From contig OU744448.1 of NCBI GenBank assembly GCA_916610825.1, positions 14,755,936 through 14,819,935 on the forward strand: a stretch of 64,000 bases of DNA, given 5' to 3'. How positions within the stretch are numbered: the stretch's first letter is position 1; each line of letters begins with the position of its first letter. Positions 1 through 18,240 of this stretch are shown in pieces. The notes under the pieces were generated by a model that worked only from the letters and a program-made list of their open reading frames with translations, did not search any database and had not been told where the DNA came from. The translations under genes and the position numbers were made by a program. The DNA comes from Haliclystus octoradiatus (lineage: Eukaryota > Cnidaria > Staurozoa > Stauromedusae > Haliclystidae).

Positions 1-1960
1 TTGTTGATAAAACTCCACTTTTTGTGAGAGGTTTTGTAACAGTGCTTTCATTAATTTTGTACATTAATGAATCCGATTCTAAATCCCATTTCACTTCTAG
101 AGCTCTATGGATTTTTGCTTTTGATTCAAGTTCAATGTCAACTTCTTTTATTGACCTATCTGCTTCAGGTATTGAATTTAAATCTTCTTTGTTGTTAGAA
201 ATCTACTTAGTTAATTTGAAACCTTTGTTTGCTAATACTTCTTTCAATGATTTAGCCAACTTAATTGCTTCTTCTATTGTGTCTGTTGACGTTAATAAAT
301 CATCCATATAGAAATTATTGAGTACAATATTTTCGCATATCGGAAAATGTTCGATATGATCAGTTGCTGCACGTTTTAATGCATAATTTGCACAACATGG
401 AGAATCCGTCGCCCCAAAAATATGAACGGTCATTTTATAAATTTGTGGTGGTTTTGATTAATCGTTTCTAAGAGAGTCTCTATCCTCAACTGGCACTCTA
501 GTTTGGTGAAACATTTTTTCTATGTCAACCATCGATGGTATTTTTTTTTGACGAAAGCGTAATAAACAGCCGAGTAATGAATTTAATAAATCAGGACCAG
601 TTACTAAGTTTTCGTTCAAAGAAGTCCCTGCATAGCCAGATTCTGCATCGAAGACAACTCTTACTTTTCCTGGCTTGTTAACATTTTTACGCCTTGATGA
701 AGTAAGTACTAAGTTTTTGGATTGAAATTTTCTATTTGCTCTGGAGTTAGTTTTTCTGCGTGACCATCAGCAATATAATTATTTATTTATTTAGATTCCA
801 TAGCAGACCAGTATGATAATGTCCATTTTTAAATGTAGTTTCATTTAGTATATTTTGCGCTCGTCTATCTTGAACGGTAACAGTTTTTATCCTTATGTAA
901 TGTTCCAAAACTTTCTGTTGACAAGAATTCTTCTAATTAATTACTAATTGTTTGTTTAAGCTTGTTGTGTGTATTGATATTATATTATTTGAATCTTGTC
1001 CCCCGAATAGTGTCAATCCTAGTGGGGTCTTTATAGCATAAGGTTCTTTATTGCTTCTCCCTTACGGCACTCTAGTGGTAGCAATAATTCGGGTATATTT
1101 GCAACAGTTAATAAACCAATGTTCTTAGTTGTGCATGTAGGAATAATTATATCTCTTATATTGGCATAGTTTGACATTTTATTTTTTATGGGAATACTTA
1201 TTGGAGGTAGGCATAAATCCTTTACAGGCCAGGCTTGTGCTTTACCAACCCTTTATTTACCCGCGGGCGCGCAAGCGGCGGCGCCATTTTAAAATTCAGG
1301 ACGTAGGACAGTTGGCTTGTGATGCGCTGAAAAAGTGCCATTATACCCAAGCGGGTGCCTCAGGATCGATCTTTTTCAATATGTTCGTGATTGATATCAT
1401 TTCACTTGCAAAAATATTATAAAAATATAGATATGTTTAAGAAATTTCTTAGACAGCTATGCTCATCAAAAAATTATTTTGTTGGCTTACTAGTTCCATC
1501 TTGAATATAAGTTGCTCTTCTGGATTGCTTACATCTAATGTTAATTGGGTTGCAGGTCTAGTGTCACTCCCTGCCACGGTCTTTATTTCAAGGATTTGTT
1601 GACGACCTTTCAATCCTATTAGATCGGCTAAGTCTTTACTGATTAATGTAGCTCGGCTCTCTGAGTCAAGAAGTGCTAGTGTTTCTGTACTACCTTTTGG
1701 ACCATGTAATCTTACAGGAATAACTTGTAAATATTAACTTGATTCATTATGCGAACTAGCAGTTGTCACTACCGCGCAGAGGCGCTATTAAATTTTTGCT
1801 GTTGAACTTTTGATTGAGATGTTTGTTTTTCTTTGTGTAAAAGAGTGTGGTGTGTGCTTTCACATGTTTTGCATTTGTAATTAGAGTTACATGCGCTTGC
1901 GACATCACTGGCATATATTATGCAAGCAATTATAAATACTAAGAAAGTAAAAATCATATC
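1..1960 (-). mobile_element. BEL/Pao LTR retrotransposon fossil, gag end to reverse transcriptase
   Basis: Reading leftwards, this is the remains of a BEL/Pao polyprotein. A zinc-knuckle gag end with KCKTCESTHHTLLH lies near 1815-1880. An A16-type (DUF1758) aspartic peptidase block with ALLDSESRATLISKDL lies near 1500-1730. Pao-type reverse transcriptase follows from about 760 down to the window edge, with KPGKVRVVFDAE, NLVTGPDLLNSLLG, FGATDSPCCANYAL and the FYMDD catalytic box near 300-330. The domain order is that known for BEL/Pao. The element is broken by several breaks and continues beyond the left edge, so LTRs and integrase are not visible. A GC- and CpG-rich stretch at about 1250-1400 does not fit the family and may be a later insertion. 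It is old, judging by its decay. Confidence 0.85.
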
Positions 1961-1990
1961 TTTTTTGAACTGTGATTTTATTTCGGCATA

Positions 1991-2182
1991 ATGATTGTAA
2001 GATCATTTAAAGTTCCACGTGAAAGAGACAGAAAAGACACACTTTTTCTTAGTTTGCTTCTGTCGATCATCACTTTAAGACTGATAATGATTGTAAGATC
2101 ATTTAAAGTTCCATGTGAAGGAGACAGAAAAGACACACTTTTTCTTAGTTTGCTTCTGTCGATCATCACTTTAAGACTGACT
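1991..2182. repeat. Two-copy 96-bp tandem repeat
   Basis: The block starting ATGATTGTAAGATCATTTAA at 1991 recurs at 2087, giving a period of 96 bases with only a few differences. The period is a multiple of three, so both strands stay open through both copies; the reading frames there are a consequence of the repeat and not evidence for a gene. Confidence 0.9.
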
Positions 2183-2271
2183 TCTAGAGACTCTTCCTTT
2201 TACAATATTACTAAGTTATATTTATCTCTGTTTACATATGTTGCATAGCTGGCTTGGCTATGAGTGCAGGC

Positions 2272-2542
2272 TGTTGCGCCGAAAGTCTGTTGCGCCGAAT
2301 GGTCGTTGCACCGAAAATCATTGCGCCGAAAGTCGGTTGCGCCAAAAATTGTTGCGCTGAATGGTCGTTGCACCGAGACCGATACGCCAAAAGTCTGTTG
2401 TGCCGAAAGTCCGTTATGCCGAAAAGCCATGTGCCGAAAGGCTGTTGCGCCGAATGGTCGTTGTGCCGAAAGGCCGATACGCCGAAAGTCCGTTGCGCCG
2501 AATGGTCGTTGCACCAAATGACACTGCACCGAGAGTCCGTTC
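2272..2542. repeat. Minisatellite of about 15-16 bp units
   Basis: About 17 degenerate copies of a unit like TTGCGCCGAAAGTCC alternating with TTGCGCCGAATGGTCG. It is far richer in GC and CpG than its surroundings. Open frames on both strands run through it because the unit has few stop triplets; I do not treat them as genes. Confidence 0.9.
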
Positions 2543-3042
2543 GTCACAGAGATTATCACGGCCATGAAAAAAGCTTTATCTGAATGGCTTTTGCACCATG
2601 AACATTGGCAGATATTGGGATCACAATTAATTTGTTTCCAGGCGCTATACGAGTGAAAAAATTCAAATTCTTATGTCTAAACCCTAAGAATTTAGCGTTT
2701 ATTTACAATTCTTGTGCGATACATTATCAAGTTTGATTAAAAAGTGTTATAAAAGTGAAGGGTATTAGCAATTGTTACTAACGGTACTCACGTTTATACT
2801 CGACTAGAGTACATGTTCTATTGCTATTATCTGTCTTTCCTACGAACATAACAGCTAGGGTACCGAAAAAATATGCAAATATTTCAAGCACCCCCACACT
2901 CGAAAGTTTGTATTTTTGGTATCAAATTTAGCTCACAATTGCTCAGTGGTCAAATTTATGCTCACGCAGTAGTTTTCTGGAAAACTTTTTAGTGATTTCA
3001 AAAACAGTAATGATGTCTGGCAGAACATCAACACAAATAAAA

Positions 3043-8652
<5,610 letters not shown>

Positions 8653-9995
8653 TCAAATAACTACTATTGAATTTTACAATGTGATTATCATCATGTCAAT
8701 CAGTAAATTATGTTAGGTAAAATATGCAGATTAATTAAAGTATGGTAATGCAATTAACCTGGTACTCAGAGGAGATTGAATAGATATTTCATTATGTACA
8801 ACAATAGAATTTATATTTTGGGTATAAACTTTTAAAATCCTTAACTCATCTTTGTGGAACTAAGTTCCTTCTGCACACATCAACACATTACCATAAGGGA
8901 CAGCCAGGGGTGTTGTGATTGCAGTTTATAACCACTTTATTCTCCATTATTTGTTAACAATTTTCCTAGTAAATTCCTGTAAATCGCAGTTCATGAACTC
9001 TAAAATATATACAGATCATGTCTTTGAACGGTCTTTGAGAGGCATATATGATGTCATGGCTATCAAACATTTCCACAGGAAGTCATTTTCTTAAAGGAAA
9101 TATTCAGATGGTATGCTACTATGCTCCATACTTTGTTACATGAACACTATACTAGTCAAATAATCACAAATAATCAATAGACAACCAAACAGTGTATCTG
9201 TTGGTGTTCGTGTTCATCTATTATTTTCCTCACTCAACCAACTAATGTATTTGGCTTTTTATACAAATATTGATTAAGATATCTATTACTTTTGTTTTTC
9301 CTACCACCTAATTTTACATGAAACAATGATTCAACCGTAGGATAATAAATTCGTTTTTATCATTAAATCATTTAAATAGTACATCACACCTTCACCACTT
9401 TTGTTCTTGAATATTGTCACATAGTGGTCACTCTTGGTATGTCTAAAATAGTATTTACTATTGAACCAACCCTGTAGATACACTATACAGGCCACATGCA
9501 TATAGTGGTCAATGTATCTACGTTACATAGCTGGCTTCTATATACAGACTTCACTGTATTTTGTTAGATTGTTAATATCTAGATGCTTTTTTCAGGAATA
9601 ATATAAAATGTTTTATCAGCATAGAACATACTGAAAAGGATTTTTGAATGATCAGGTAAGCGACAATTATGACAATTTCCTGGGATATCATCGCTTTGCC
9701 TATAGTGTAGTTAAATTGTATGCGTTTTCAAAATTTGACATGGATGTGAATCCGTAAAATCTTCTTTATAATTCATTATTTTACATAATTAAAGACTGAT
9801 AATATTTGTTTAATTACAATGCAATATATACCAATAATTAAAGATGACGTTTAAATACTGAGAAGACCTGTCAAATTACATCATACATGCAATGTACAAA
9901 CACCATGTCATAATCCATCTTAATATTAATGACATTGTCTTAATAATGTGTAATGTCCCATGTTTTTGTCAGCATAACACAGATGATGATGTATA
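8653..9995. other. Intergenic gap between the tail-to-tail genes RBKS and RRP36
   Basis: Only 1.3 kb separates the two stop codons. It is AT-rich with no credible open frame. The one recognisable item is a decayed relative of the CAGT-ended MITE at about 9420-9556: its right end TACAGACTTCACTG is followed by TA, while the left end is eroded. Confidence 0.6.
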
Positions 9996-12900
9996 TTATT
10001 CTCTTTTGTCTGGTAAGAGTCTCTTTTGCTTTGATGCAGTCCTTTTTCTCTTCTTACTAAGATATTTTTCTAATCCACCTTCCTCTTTCAGTTTGGTAAA
10101 TTTCTTTCGTAACTCATTCTTTTTGATCTCAGCTAATGGAAATAAGACAATGAAGACGTCATCAGATTAGAATAATCCATATACAAAATCCAGTATGTTA
10201 TCAGTAATGACAATTTTATTCATTCTATCAAAGTGCATCATTTTTGAATGAGAAAGAAATAACTATTTTAATTTCTATTTTTAATGTTTATGATTCCCTG
10301 TGAAAAGCATTTATGAACATTAAATAATACGATTTCATGAACTGTTTATGGAAGGGAAGGTAACCATTACCAATTTATGCACTGTTTTTTTTTATAAGAT
10401 ACTGATTAACAGTTTATGAATGTTTATGAGAACTATTTATATGTTTTGCAAGGAAATCCATACCAATGAATAACATCTTACTCTGTGAAAAATCAACATA
10501 AATCTTTCTAGTTTTGAAGAAATGCATCATTATCTTACATTTTTTCAAGTAAAATGGATTTTTTCCTTCATTGATCATCTTCAATTCGTTCTTCTTTCGT
10601 AGACTCCTTTCCTCGTTCGCTTCCTTTTGCCGTTGTCTTTCTGATTGTTGGTTTTGCTATAAATGAACATAATAATTATCAGTGGCTGTATCTCAATCAT
10701 AGGATTTGTAGAAAATATGGATTTTGGCGGATAAAATTGTGAACAAAGATATTGTCATGTTATTGTTCAAAACTTTATAAGAATAATATATACACAGGTG
10801 CTTTCCTAAAGAACTTTACGCATTGTTTATAAACAGTTCGTGGAGTTTGTAAATTTAAATACTTTGAGCTCAAAAAGTATTGTACTGATATGTGTGCCCA
10901 GTGGAAGTTATTATGCACAGTTTATGAACTAGCTTCGTGCATGATTTACTATGATAAACTTCACACCGGAGAAAACAGTTCATGAACTGTTTATAATTAA
11001 GGTGCCCAGGAACAGTTCATGGACTCAGTAAATAGTTTTTGTGGGGCAACAAGATATAACGGGATCATAAACCCACAAACACTCCTGGTCACATTCTGAG
11101 TGACTCTGTAGATGTGAACATGCAAAGAGATCTGTCAATAGCAATAGACATGTAAAACAATACTTACTATATCTTTTCCAAATGAATTTTAGAAAAGTGA
11201 ATTCCAGAAAGTTTCAAATATTTCAGATAAATAATTACTTTACATGCAACTGCAGATTTTATGTGGATCTGCAGAATTCACTAGGAAATTTCTGAAATTC
11301 ACTAGGAAATTTCTGAAATTCACTAGGAAAAGATGTACACTAGGGTCCACTAGCAGAATTATAACAACCTGAGTCAAACTCATTCTAGAACTGTATTCCA
11401 ACTGTATGAATAAAATAAATATTCCTGACTAGAAAAAGAAGGAGATCGTTCTCTGTGACCCCGATAATATCTACTTTATACAAAACATGTTGAAGACAAA
11501 GCTTTGTAAATTTCAAATATTTATAACGTAATAAGACATCATATATAATTATTTCATCCATGCCATGTATAGCAAGGCAATTGACTTTGGAACTCTATCA
11601 GCAGAATTAAAGCTAGTCAGTTTAGCATTGCATGTTTAAATGCACATAATATAAGCACATACCATTCGTTTTTGAAGCGTTAATAGTTCTTCTTTTTTGT
11701 GTACATTCTTTTCTATTTTTGCTTGTTTGACAACCTCCTATGTCAAGAAGAAACAACAACGGTTACACTAATTACAGTATCGACATTGACTGGCTCAAGT
11801 CCCGCTTTCTTTTTGCAGCCTCATTTTCATGATTGGAAAGCATCAACATTGATCCAGATTCTCAGCTGAATGAATAAATACAATTGTATAAAAATGGACA
11901 CAGACATAAATGGTGCCTCTGCGTAACTATTACTATTATTTTTATGGATAATAATTGTATTCTAAGTGAATATTATGAATATAATCAAACCTTTAGCTCA
12001 GCAGCTCGCAATGGATTGATGAATTCATAAGATTTTTCAAATTGCTCCTGGTTCAATCTACCAGATAAGTCATCAAAACGTGGGTCTCTTCTGACCTAGT
12101 ATAGCATAAACAAACAATTAAATGTTTTTCTTCACTTATAGTATTTCTAGGTGATTTATTTAACCGCTTTAATTGACTCACCTAGCTTACCTTTTTTGTG
12201 ACAGGAACTACCTTCTTTATTTTTTTCTTTCGAATTTTTGATGATACTTCTTCTGGCCTAAAAAAAATGGTACGAAAAATATAAATGATTTGCCTAAACA
12301 TGCATCTACAATGTTGTAGCTAACATACTGCTAAACTTGAAACTCTTTTTGAATGGAGGTACCTTTGAAAAAAATGTTATCAAACTTTTCAATCCAAATC
12401 TGCCCGATCAGATTGCGTTTTAATTTGAAAAAAATCCAAAATATTTGGATTCTGCGTTGAGAATCCGATCTAACAGAAATCGGATCCGAGCAATCTATAA
12501 TCTTCAACTCTATTTATGATTATAACGATATCAAAAACAATGAAATACCTATAAGATTTTAATAAAGGTAGCCCAAATAACTCAGCATATATTCATTATA
12601 GAGGATATTAAACTCTGAATCAATCCAAAGAAAAAATTCTGGTTGAATCGAATCAGAATTGGATTCGCAGATATCTAGTATTTTGAAAAAAATGGTCGTG
12701 GTATGGGTGCCTTCAGTAGGGTGTCACCGTCTCAATTACTATTTTAATACTAGGTGTAGATTGTTGGCAAGGTTTTAGAAGCAACTAGTAGCATTTCAAA
12801 TTGAAAAATTTACGTAATCTCAAACCATTTAAAAAATGTTAGATTTTATTTTAATTTCCCACAGGAAGTCACCATTGTATGGCTATTGAGTATGAATCAT

Positions 12901-14008
12901 ACTGCAGCCTACTTGAAGCGGTTTCGTGCCACATTGATTTGTCCAGCCACATTATACAGTCAATGTCTCATTTGATCACTGTATTGATAACCAAATATAT
13001 ATGTCTAATTGTTTATTATAGGCTTACCTGCCTGCCTTTAATGTGAAGGTATTTGCATCATCATTGTCATCGTCACTGTCAGTATTGCAATCCTTCAGCA
13101 CAGTCTTTTTATAACTGGAATACAAATTCTCAACTTCAGATCAGCAATATCAAGAAATGCATTTACATGTGATTAGAGCCACTTCCACAAAATCCCTCTG
13201 TTTTTCTCCTTTCAAAGCAAATCAGATCAAAAAAACATTTGCATCTAAATTTAGAGGTCATTTATTGAATTTGACAATCAATCTCTCACACATCTCTACC
13301 TAATGTGTACGTGGTTTCAATTGTGTAGGTGTTTAAGTACTCTGCAAATTTTTATTCTGGGAAAATCTCTTTTTTGGGTATGACTTTATGAGAGTTGATG
13401 CTCTCAGTACTATATGTATATTTATATATAATTATAAACGTATGAGGCAAAACATAAATAAAAGTGCTCAATGCTAAATGCAGAGCGCATAGAAACGTAC
13501 CGATAGACTCAAAGATTTCAAGTTTAGTCTATACTCACTGTTTGAAGCCAACTTCTTTCTCAATATTTTGCAGCTCTTCAAATGTCAACTCAGTGAATTC
13601 TGAAATGCAATTTTGTATCTAAATAAATATTTTAATCTACTGAATGTTGAAAGAGAATGACACTATTAAAAAGGGTTTCTTGTGTTGATAGATTTGATTA
13701 GTTCATGAATAGCTCATGAAAAACGATTATGTTTACTAAACAGTTTTCAACGCTTCAGTTGTGTATTCCAACCTTACTTGTGTCTAATATTGTTGAAATT
13801 ATCTGTATAAATACTCATGAAGTGAATTTTTGTTTCAATCCTTCTTTATAAAACCAATTTCATAGAGACTTTCAAATACTAACTGTTATTTACATTATTG
13901 TATTTCAATGAGTTATTGACACAAATACTAGCATGGAAAATGTTCACTTCATTATATGTCAACGTTCGTTACAATGAAAAGTATGCCTACCTTCTTTCAT
14001 CATTGCAA
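9996..14008 (-). CDS. RRP36: rRNA processing protein RRP36, complete
   Basis: RRP36 is a nucleolar factor needed for early cleavages of pre-rRNA on the path to 18S rRNA. Exons in coding order: 13991-14008 (ATG at 14001-14003), 13539-13599, 13028-13114, 12191-12257, 11991-12095, 11663-11737, 10539-10656, 9996-10132. Phases fit throughout and give 220 residues (human about 259). Seen: N-terminal LTFEELQNIEKEVG, the SSKIRKKKIKKVVPVTKK segment, the family hallmark VRRDPRFDDLSGRLN with QFEKSYEFI, a charged helical middle part, then PFYLKKSE and the basic tail LEKYLSKKRKRTASKQKRLL that binds near rRNA in relatives. An acidic run DSDDDNDD sits at about residue 40. The first coding piece is only 13 nt after the ATG, directly behind an AG at 14009-14010, so a 5' UTR exon upstream is likely. 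It is convergent with RBKS. Confidence 0.93.
10260..11060. repeat. Intronic clusters of a GAACAGTTCATGAACTG-type palindrome
   Basis: Variants of TTTATGAACTGTTTATG and AACAGTTCATGAACTGTTT occur repeatedly at 10310-10470 and 10820-11040, in and around RRP36 introns, and again near 13690 and 34690. They look like remains of a small foldback element, but I cannot fix ends or a target duplication. Confidence 0.4.
12665..12740 (+). mobile_element. 3' fragment of the tRNA-derived SINE family
   Basis: GTGGTATGGGTGCC followed by AGTAGGG and CACCGTCTCAATTACTATT matches, in the opposite orientation, the tail of the copy at 32600-32990. It lies in the RRP36 intron 12258-13027, whose remainder shows no other feature. 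Confidence 0.5.
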
Positions 14009-16690
14009 CTGTAATATAACACAAATATTCAAGTTAAAAATGATTCAATAATACCTGTAGGCCTAATAATTTTATTTACTTCAACTCGCATTCTACTACT
14101 ATAGAACTTGGTACATAAAATACAGTAGAAGCCAAAATTGGCACATTTTGGGAACACTAGAATTACTGCAGGCACAATTTTCAAATTGAATTGAGCAAAT
14201 TTCAAAGGACAGTTTTAGATTTTCCTGAGTCAATGACTGTTGTCTATTTGAGCATGTTCCAATCAATGTCATTTTCATTAAAAATAATTAAACTCGGTCA
14301 TGGAATGGACTCATCTGGCCTTGGTGCTTGGTTGGTGGGAGTTCCCCAAAAGCGAATGCGTTCGACAGCGAAACCGTATGTGAATCTGTGAGTGAACCTG
14401 TCCCTACCAAACCAAGCACTGTCACGCTGATAGTCAGTGGAAACATTAAATACAAACTTGCTATTAATTAATGGAGGGGGTGGGTGGGAACTTTACTAGT
14501 CATTCTGAACGTCCTAATCTAGCTTAGAATAATGAACAATCACTAGCAAATCGTAACTAAATTGATAACAAAAACCGTCAGACAAATGATGATGCTACTA
14601 CTATGCCCTAAAACTTTCAGTCACCGTATCACATGAATGACATGGTGATAATCACCTGACTCCTGCATCCTCTTCTTGTGTTAAGGAACTTCCTGGCAAT
14701 ACGTCATGTAAAGAACATCGATTTAAGTTACCCACACCATGTATAATGTTGCCAAAGGGAAAGCCCAATACACTCAGATTCCCAGAAGGTAATATTAGAT
14801 TCCCCAAACGGCAACATTAGCATCATCCGTGTTTAACCTTGGCTACAACATTTATAGCCCCATATATTGAAAAATGTATTAAAATACATCTTTTCTCAAG
14901 GCAGTAACTTTGCTGGCTGTCACCAACATGTTTATGAAAGTGTGAGCAACATCTGCAACAAGCAGTGGTGTTGAACACTTTAGAGTAACGCTTAAGCGTT
15001 TAATATTCAAGCCCGCTATTGTGTTGATTGACGATAGCTAGTAAATATCTGGCTGGTATTTGATAACTACCATCAGATGAAAAGCTGGTGTAGTAGAGGT
15101 CCAGTAATGTCAATATGTCAGTATAGACTTTCTCGCATCAGTTAGATTGCAGTGCAAAAGTATCAATGGAAGATACAGACAATTGTGTGACAGAAAATTT
15201 GGACTTGTGGGCAGGTTTGACAGACGCAACAATCTTTCTTGATGTGTTCTCTCATTTGAGGCAAACAATATCACTCCATGATCATTTCAATAGCCGTCTT
15301 GCTAAAATAAAATGCCAAATATTGTGAAATGTATAGATAACCAGCTGCTGTAGCCTAGATGGGACCATTGGAAATGGATAGGCAGTTGTATGTGGTCACT
15401 TAAGTCAGTGAAAACAGTGACCTTGAGCCAGTGATGAGATTTATGAAATGTAAGGTGATGAGAAATGATGCCAATCGTTCACATTAAAATGGCTGTACAT
15501 AGCAATGCTGCATTATGTTTAACTTCAGGCTGAACATGCAAACAGGAACAGGATCATAATGTCCAAAGGAGTAAGGGAGTCATCTGAAAAACAGCTGTGC
15601 CAATGACAGTGGAGATGAGGCAGCTGTTACAAAATGATAGCTGGTGAAGGTTAAGATCAGGAGAATTCGATAATGTAGATGTAAATGTGTGTAAATTTAT
15701 GTTTTCAAAGGCAATCTTATGACGTGTATAAAGTTACAACTTTAGCGGAGTGAACAAGCTGGAAGTTTCACTAACAGCATACGTCAGCATAAAACAATAG
15801 TAGAAGTTGAGGAAACAAAGTAGATTGCAAAGATCTTTGAACTCTGCAGGCATTGGCCCTCTGCTGTGATACATACACTAGACGGATTATTTGTTATGTG
15901 ATGAAAATTGTTGAGTGTATTTTGTGCTGCTTGTATGTCGTAGACCTATATAGGCCGCCTAGCTGGAAACTGTATTCCTCTCATTTAGAAGCGCAATTAT
16001 TTTTTAGTGAACATTTCAGCTTGATTTTGAATTGTTAGTTATAAGTGTATTTGTAGATTAATTCAATCATGACAATCACATACATTTTCTTTTTCAAAGT
16101 TACAAACATTAATTTGCAAATTGCAATTTAAGTGATCAAAGCAATACATTGGTGAAATATACCGCAAAACATGATGAATTAAATTGGCCATATCTACTCG
16201 CTATTTTGTTTAAACGTAATTAAATTGTCATGGACATTTAAAGTAAGCTCTATTTAACATTGTCAGAACATAAAACTTCAAAAAAATATTGAGCAACGTA
16301 GGATATTATAGTATGCAAGTTACGAAGATTACAAGGTTTTGACCGCATCGCTGTAATCTTGTGTCGGCTCAAGATCACGTGACTCCGTTTCGCGCCAAAT
16401 TCGACATAATATGACTGCGCGGCCGAGAACAATAGAGTTGCCAATCCCTGTATTCTATAATCTATGCCCTGGCAGAGGGAGTTACCCTTGTGGCCGGGTC
16501 AATTTTCAGTCTTGTAAACACAAATATGCGAGTAACTCGGGTAGGAGAGTTACAATTCAAAATTGTAGCGTGAATACTCGATTGTTTCAAACGTTTCCAT
16601 TGTAGACATCTTTTGTTCTCCGATAGTTCGAATTTGACGCGCATGCCTAGATTGGCTTTAAATTATTCAACTCGAGTAGGCGGGCTACTA
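14009..16690. other. Region upstream of RRP36 without an identified gene
   Basis: This should contain the RRP36 promoter and any 5' UTR exon. No open frame here has family motifs. A small foldback at about 14300-14430 pairs GGTGCTTGGTTGG with CCAAACCAAGCAC. A CpG-bearing stretch at 16360-16440 includes CACGTGAC and TTTCGCGCC, and could be a promoter. 16460-16770 carries repeated GAGTAACTCGGG-like and CTTGTAAACAGGGC-like motifs of a dispersed repeat. Confidence 0.4.
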
Positions 16691-17215
16691 AAGTTTACTC
16701 GTACACACAACACAATTTAACTCGGTAAGGCGAGTAACTTGCCCTTCTTGTAAACAGGGCCTAATATTGAGTCCTTCTGTGTGTTTAGTGTCAGTTTCAA
16801 TTTTGTTATAAATAGCATCTCATGCATGAGGCAATCTACTTTTTTTACAATGCTGAAAAACAGTGAATCATTTAGAGCAGTTGCGAGTTTTGAGGTTGTG
16901 TTGGTTAAGAAGGCGTTGTCCAATTGCCTGTGTTTGGTGTTGGTGTTAGGAATGCGTTTGTGAAGGTGACGGCAAGTAAAACCGACATAGTCTGCATCAC
17001 ACAGACCACACTAAAAATACCCCAAAAGCCTGTGTGATGTTTACGTTGGACAGCACCTTCTTAACCAACACAGCCTCAAAACTTGCAACTCCTCTAAATA
17101 TAAATGGTTCAGTGTTTTACGGTATTGTAAAAACAAAGCAGATTGCCTCTTGCATGAAATGCTATTTATAAGAAAATTGAAACCGAGACTAAACACACAA
17201 AGGACTCGAGTTTTT
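16690..17215. mobile_element. Two head-to-head truncated Penelope-like element tails (GIY-YIG end)
   Basis: The left arm, read on the minus strand, gives CDADYVGFTCRHLHKRI, then FLTNTTSKLATALN, then DCLMHEMLFITKLKLTLNTQ. The right arm, on the plus strand, gives FLTNTASKLATPLN and DCLLHEMLFIRKLKPRLNTQ. These match the C-terminal GIY-YIG nuclease region that closes the reverse-transcriptase protein of Penelope-like elements (family knowledge: YVGxTxRHLxxRI, EMLFIxxLKPxLNxQ). The two arms diverge outward from about 17000 and form an inverted repeat of roughly 160 bp. Both are truncated and have no reverse transcriptase domain. Confidence 0.7.
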
Positions 17216-17435
17216 TAAAATATTAAAAAAAAATGTTTCAATTGTTAATATTTCTAATGTAGGCTAATTGCTTTCATATTGTTATAAATACAAGTATATT
17301 GTACAAATTTGTTTAGCTATGTACTGAATATAACAGCTCTGTACCATTGTTAACTTAATATTGTAACTTCCGTTTATTAGTCACATATTCTCTGCCATGC
17401 AAATTGTAGTGTATTATCTATATTCGTTCTCTTAC

Positions 17436-18240
17436 CTCTCTGTCCTTCGTTGTGTAAACATTAACTTTTATAGCTGGTCCATCTTCATATAGGCTCTGTT
17501 TAATAACAGTCATATTAACCCTTATTCATCCTCTCCCTGTTGGTGGCCAGCTACAGTTACTATTACAACAATTAGATCAAATATATATATCTCAGAATTG
17601 TCTATTTACGTATGTGGTATTTAACAGTCATCGACTCATTTCACCCGCTACAGTTATCTCAAAAATGATCACTAGTGTTTATCTTGATAATATAATAAAT
17701 TCTGCTGTTACAAATTGCTTTTTTTGTCAATGTATGTCACAGAATTCAGAAGCTTCTGTTAAAAATATCAACATATCATCAATATTAGAGTGATTCCCTT
17801 TTTCATTCTGTTCTATACTATCTGGGAGATAATAGAATTGGGAATCAGTGTAGTGGTTTTATATTGTATTTACGTCATTGTATAATTGTCTATTGTTAAT
17901 CAGTTCCTGTAAATCTATATGTGTGTAAATTGTACCACGTAACCATTCTCTTTTACTTCTTGTTGGTTTTATAGTCTGCGTTATAGACCGCGATTCATCC
18001 ACAAAAGGATAGGGTTTGTGTGATTTGCGCAGTTCTCTGTCCAGCCGCTCCACAAAACCTGGAGCAGGAATTTCTGATTGATGCATGGTAAATCTATTGT
18101 TCCCAGTGAATAAATTCATCACCTCTGTTTGATCAATTAATTGTCATAGATACGAAGCCTAAAATAGAACTTATTGCAATCACATCATTTAAAGTAAACA
18201 AAGTAGGCCTAATGTGACAGTCCTGGGAGAGTCACTCACC
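17436..18240 (-). CDS. Unrecognised small gene, 5' part (two coding exons and a likely 5' UTR exon)
   Basis: Exon 17874-18124 opens with an acceptor CAG, has its first ATG at 18117-18119, and ends at GAC with donor GTAAATAC. Exon 17436-17495 has acceptor ATTAAACAG and donor GTAAGAGA and is exactly 20 codons. The join is phase 0, so the frame stays open for about 102 residues. A donor-like GTGAGTGAC at 18231-18239 suggests a 5' UTR exon ending at 18240. The protein starts MNLFTGNNRFTMHQSEIPAP and is rich in charged and aromatic residues (RELRKSHKPYPFVDESRS, TRSKREWLRGTIYTHIDLQE), with no signal peptide, membrane segment or zinc site. I do not recognise the family. Later exons, expected below 17436 in phase 0, were not found; the Penelope-like fragments lie in that direction. 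Confidence 0.55.

Noticed and set aside
1991-2248. Repeated MIVRSFKVP frame as a possible duplicated-domain peptide
   Set aside because: It is the 96-bp tandem repeat read in one frame; the opposite strand is equally open.
2200-2583. Overlapping open frames on both strands up to 121 codons
   Set aside because: All are read through the 15-bp minisatellite, whose units lack stops in several frames.
15821-15850. Possible further exon of the minus-strand unknown gene near 15750-15860
   Set aside because: An open stretch with AG and GT at its ends exists, but it is hydrophobic, of random composition, and nothing ties it to the upstream exons.
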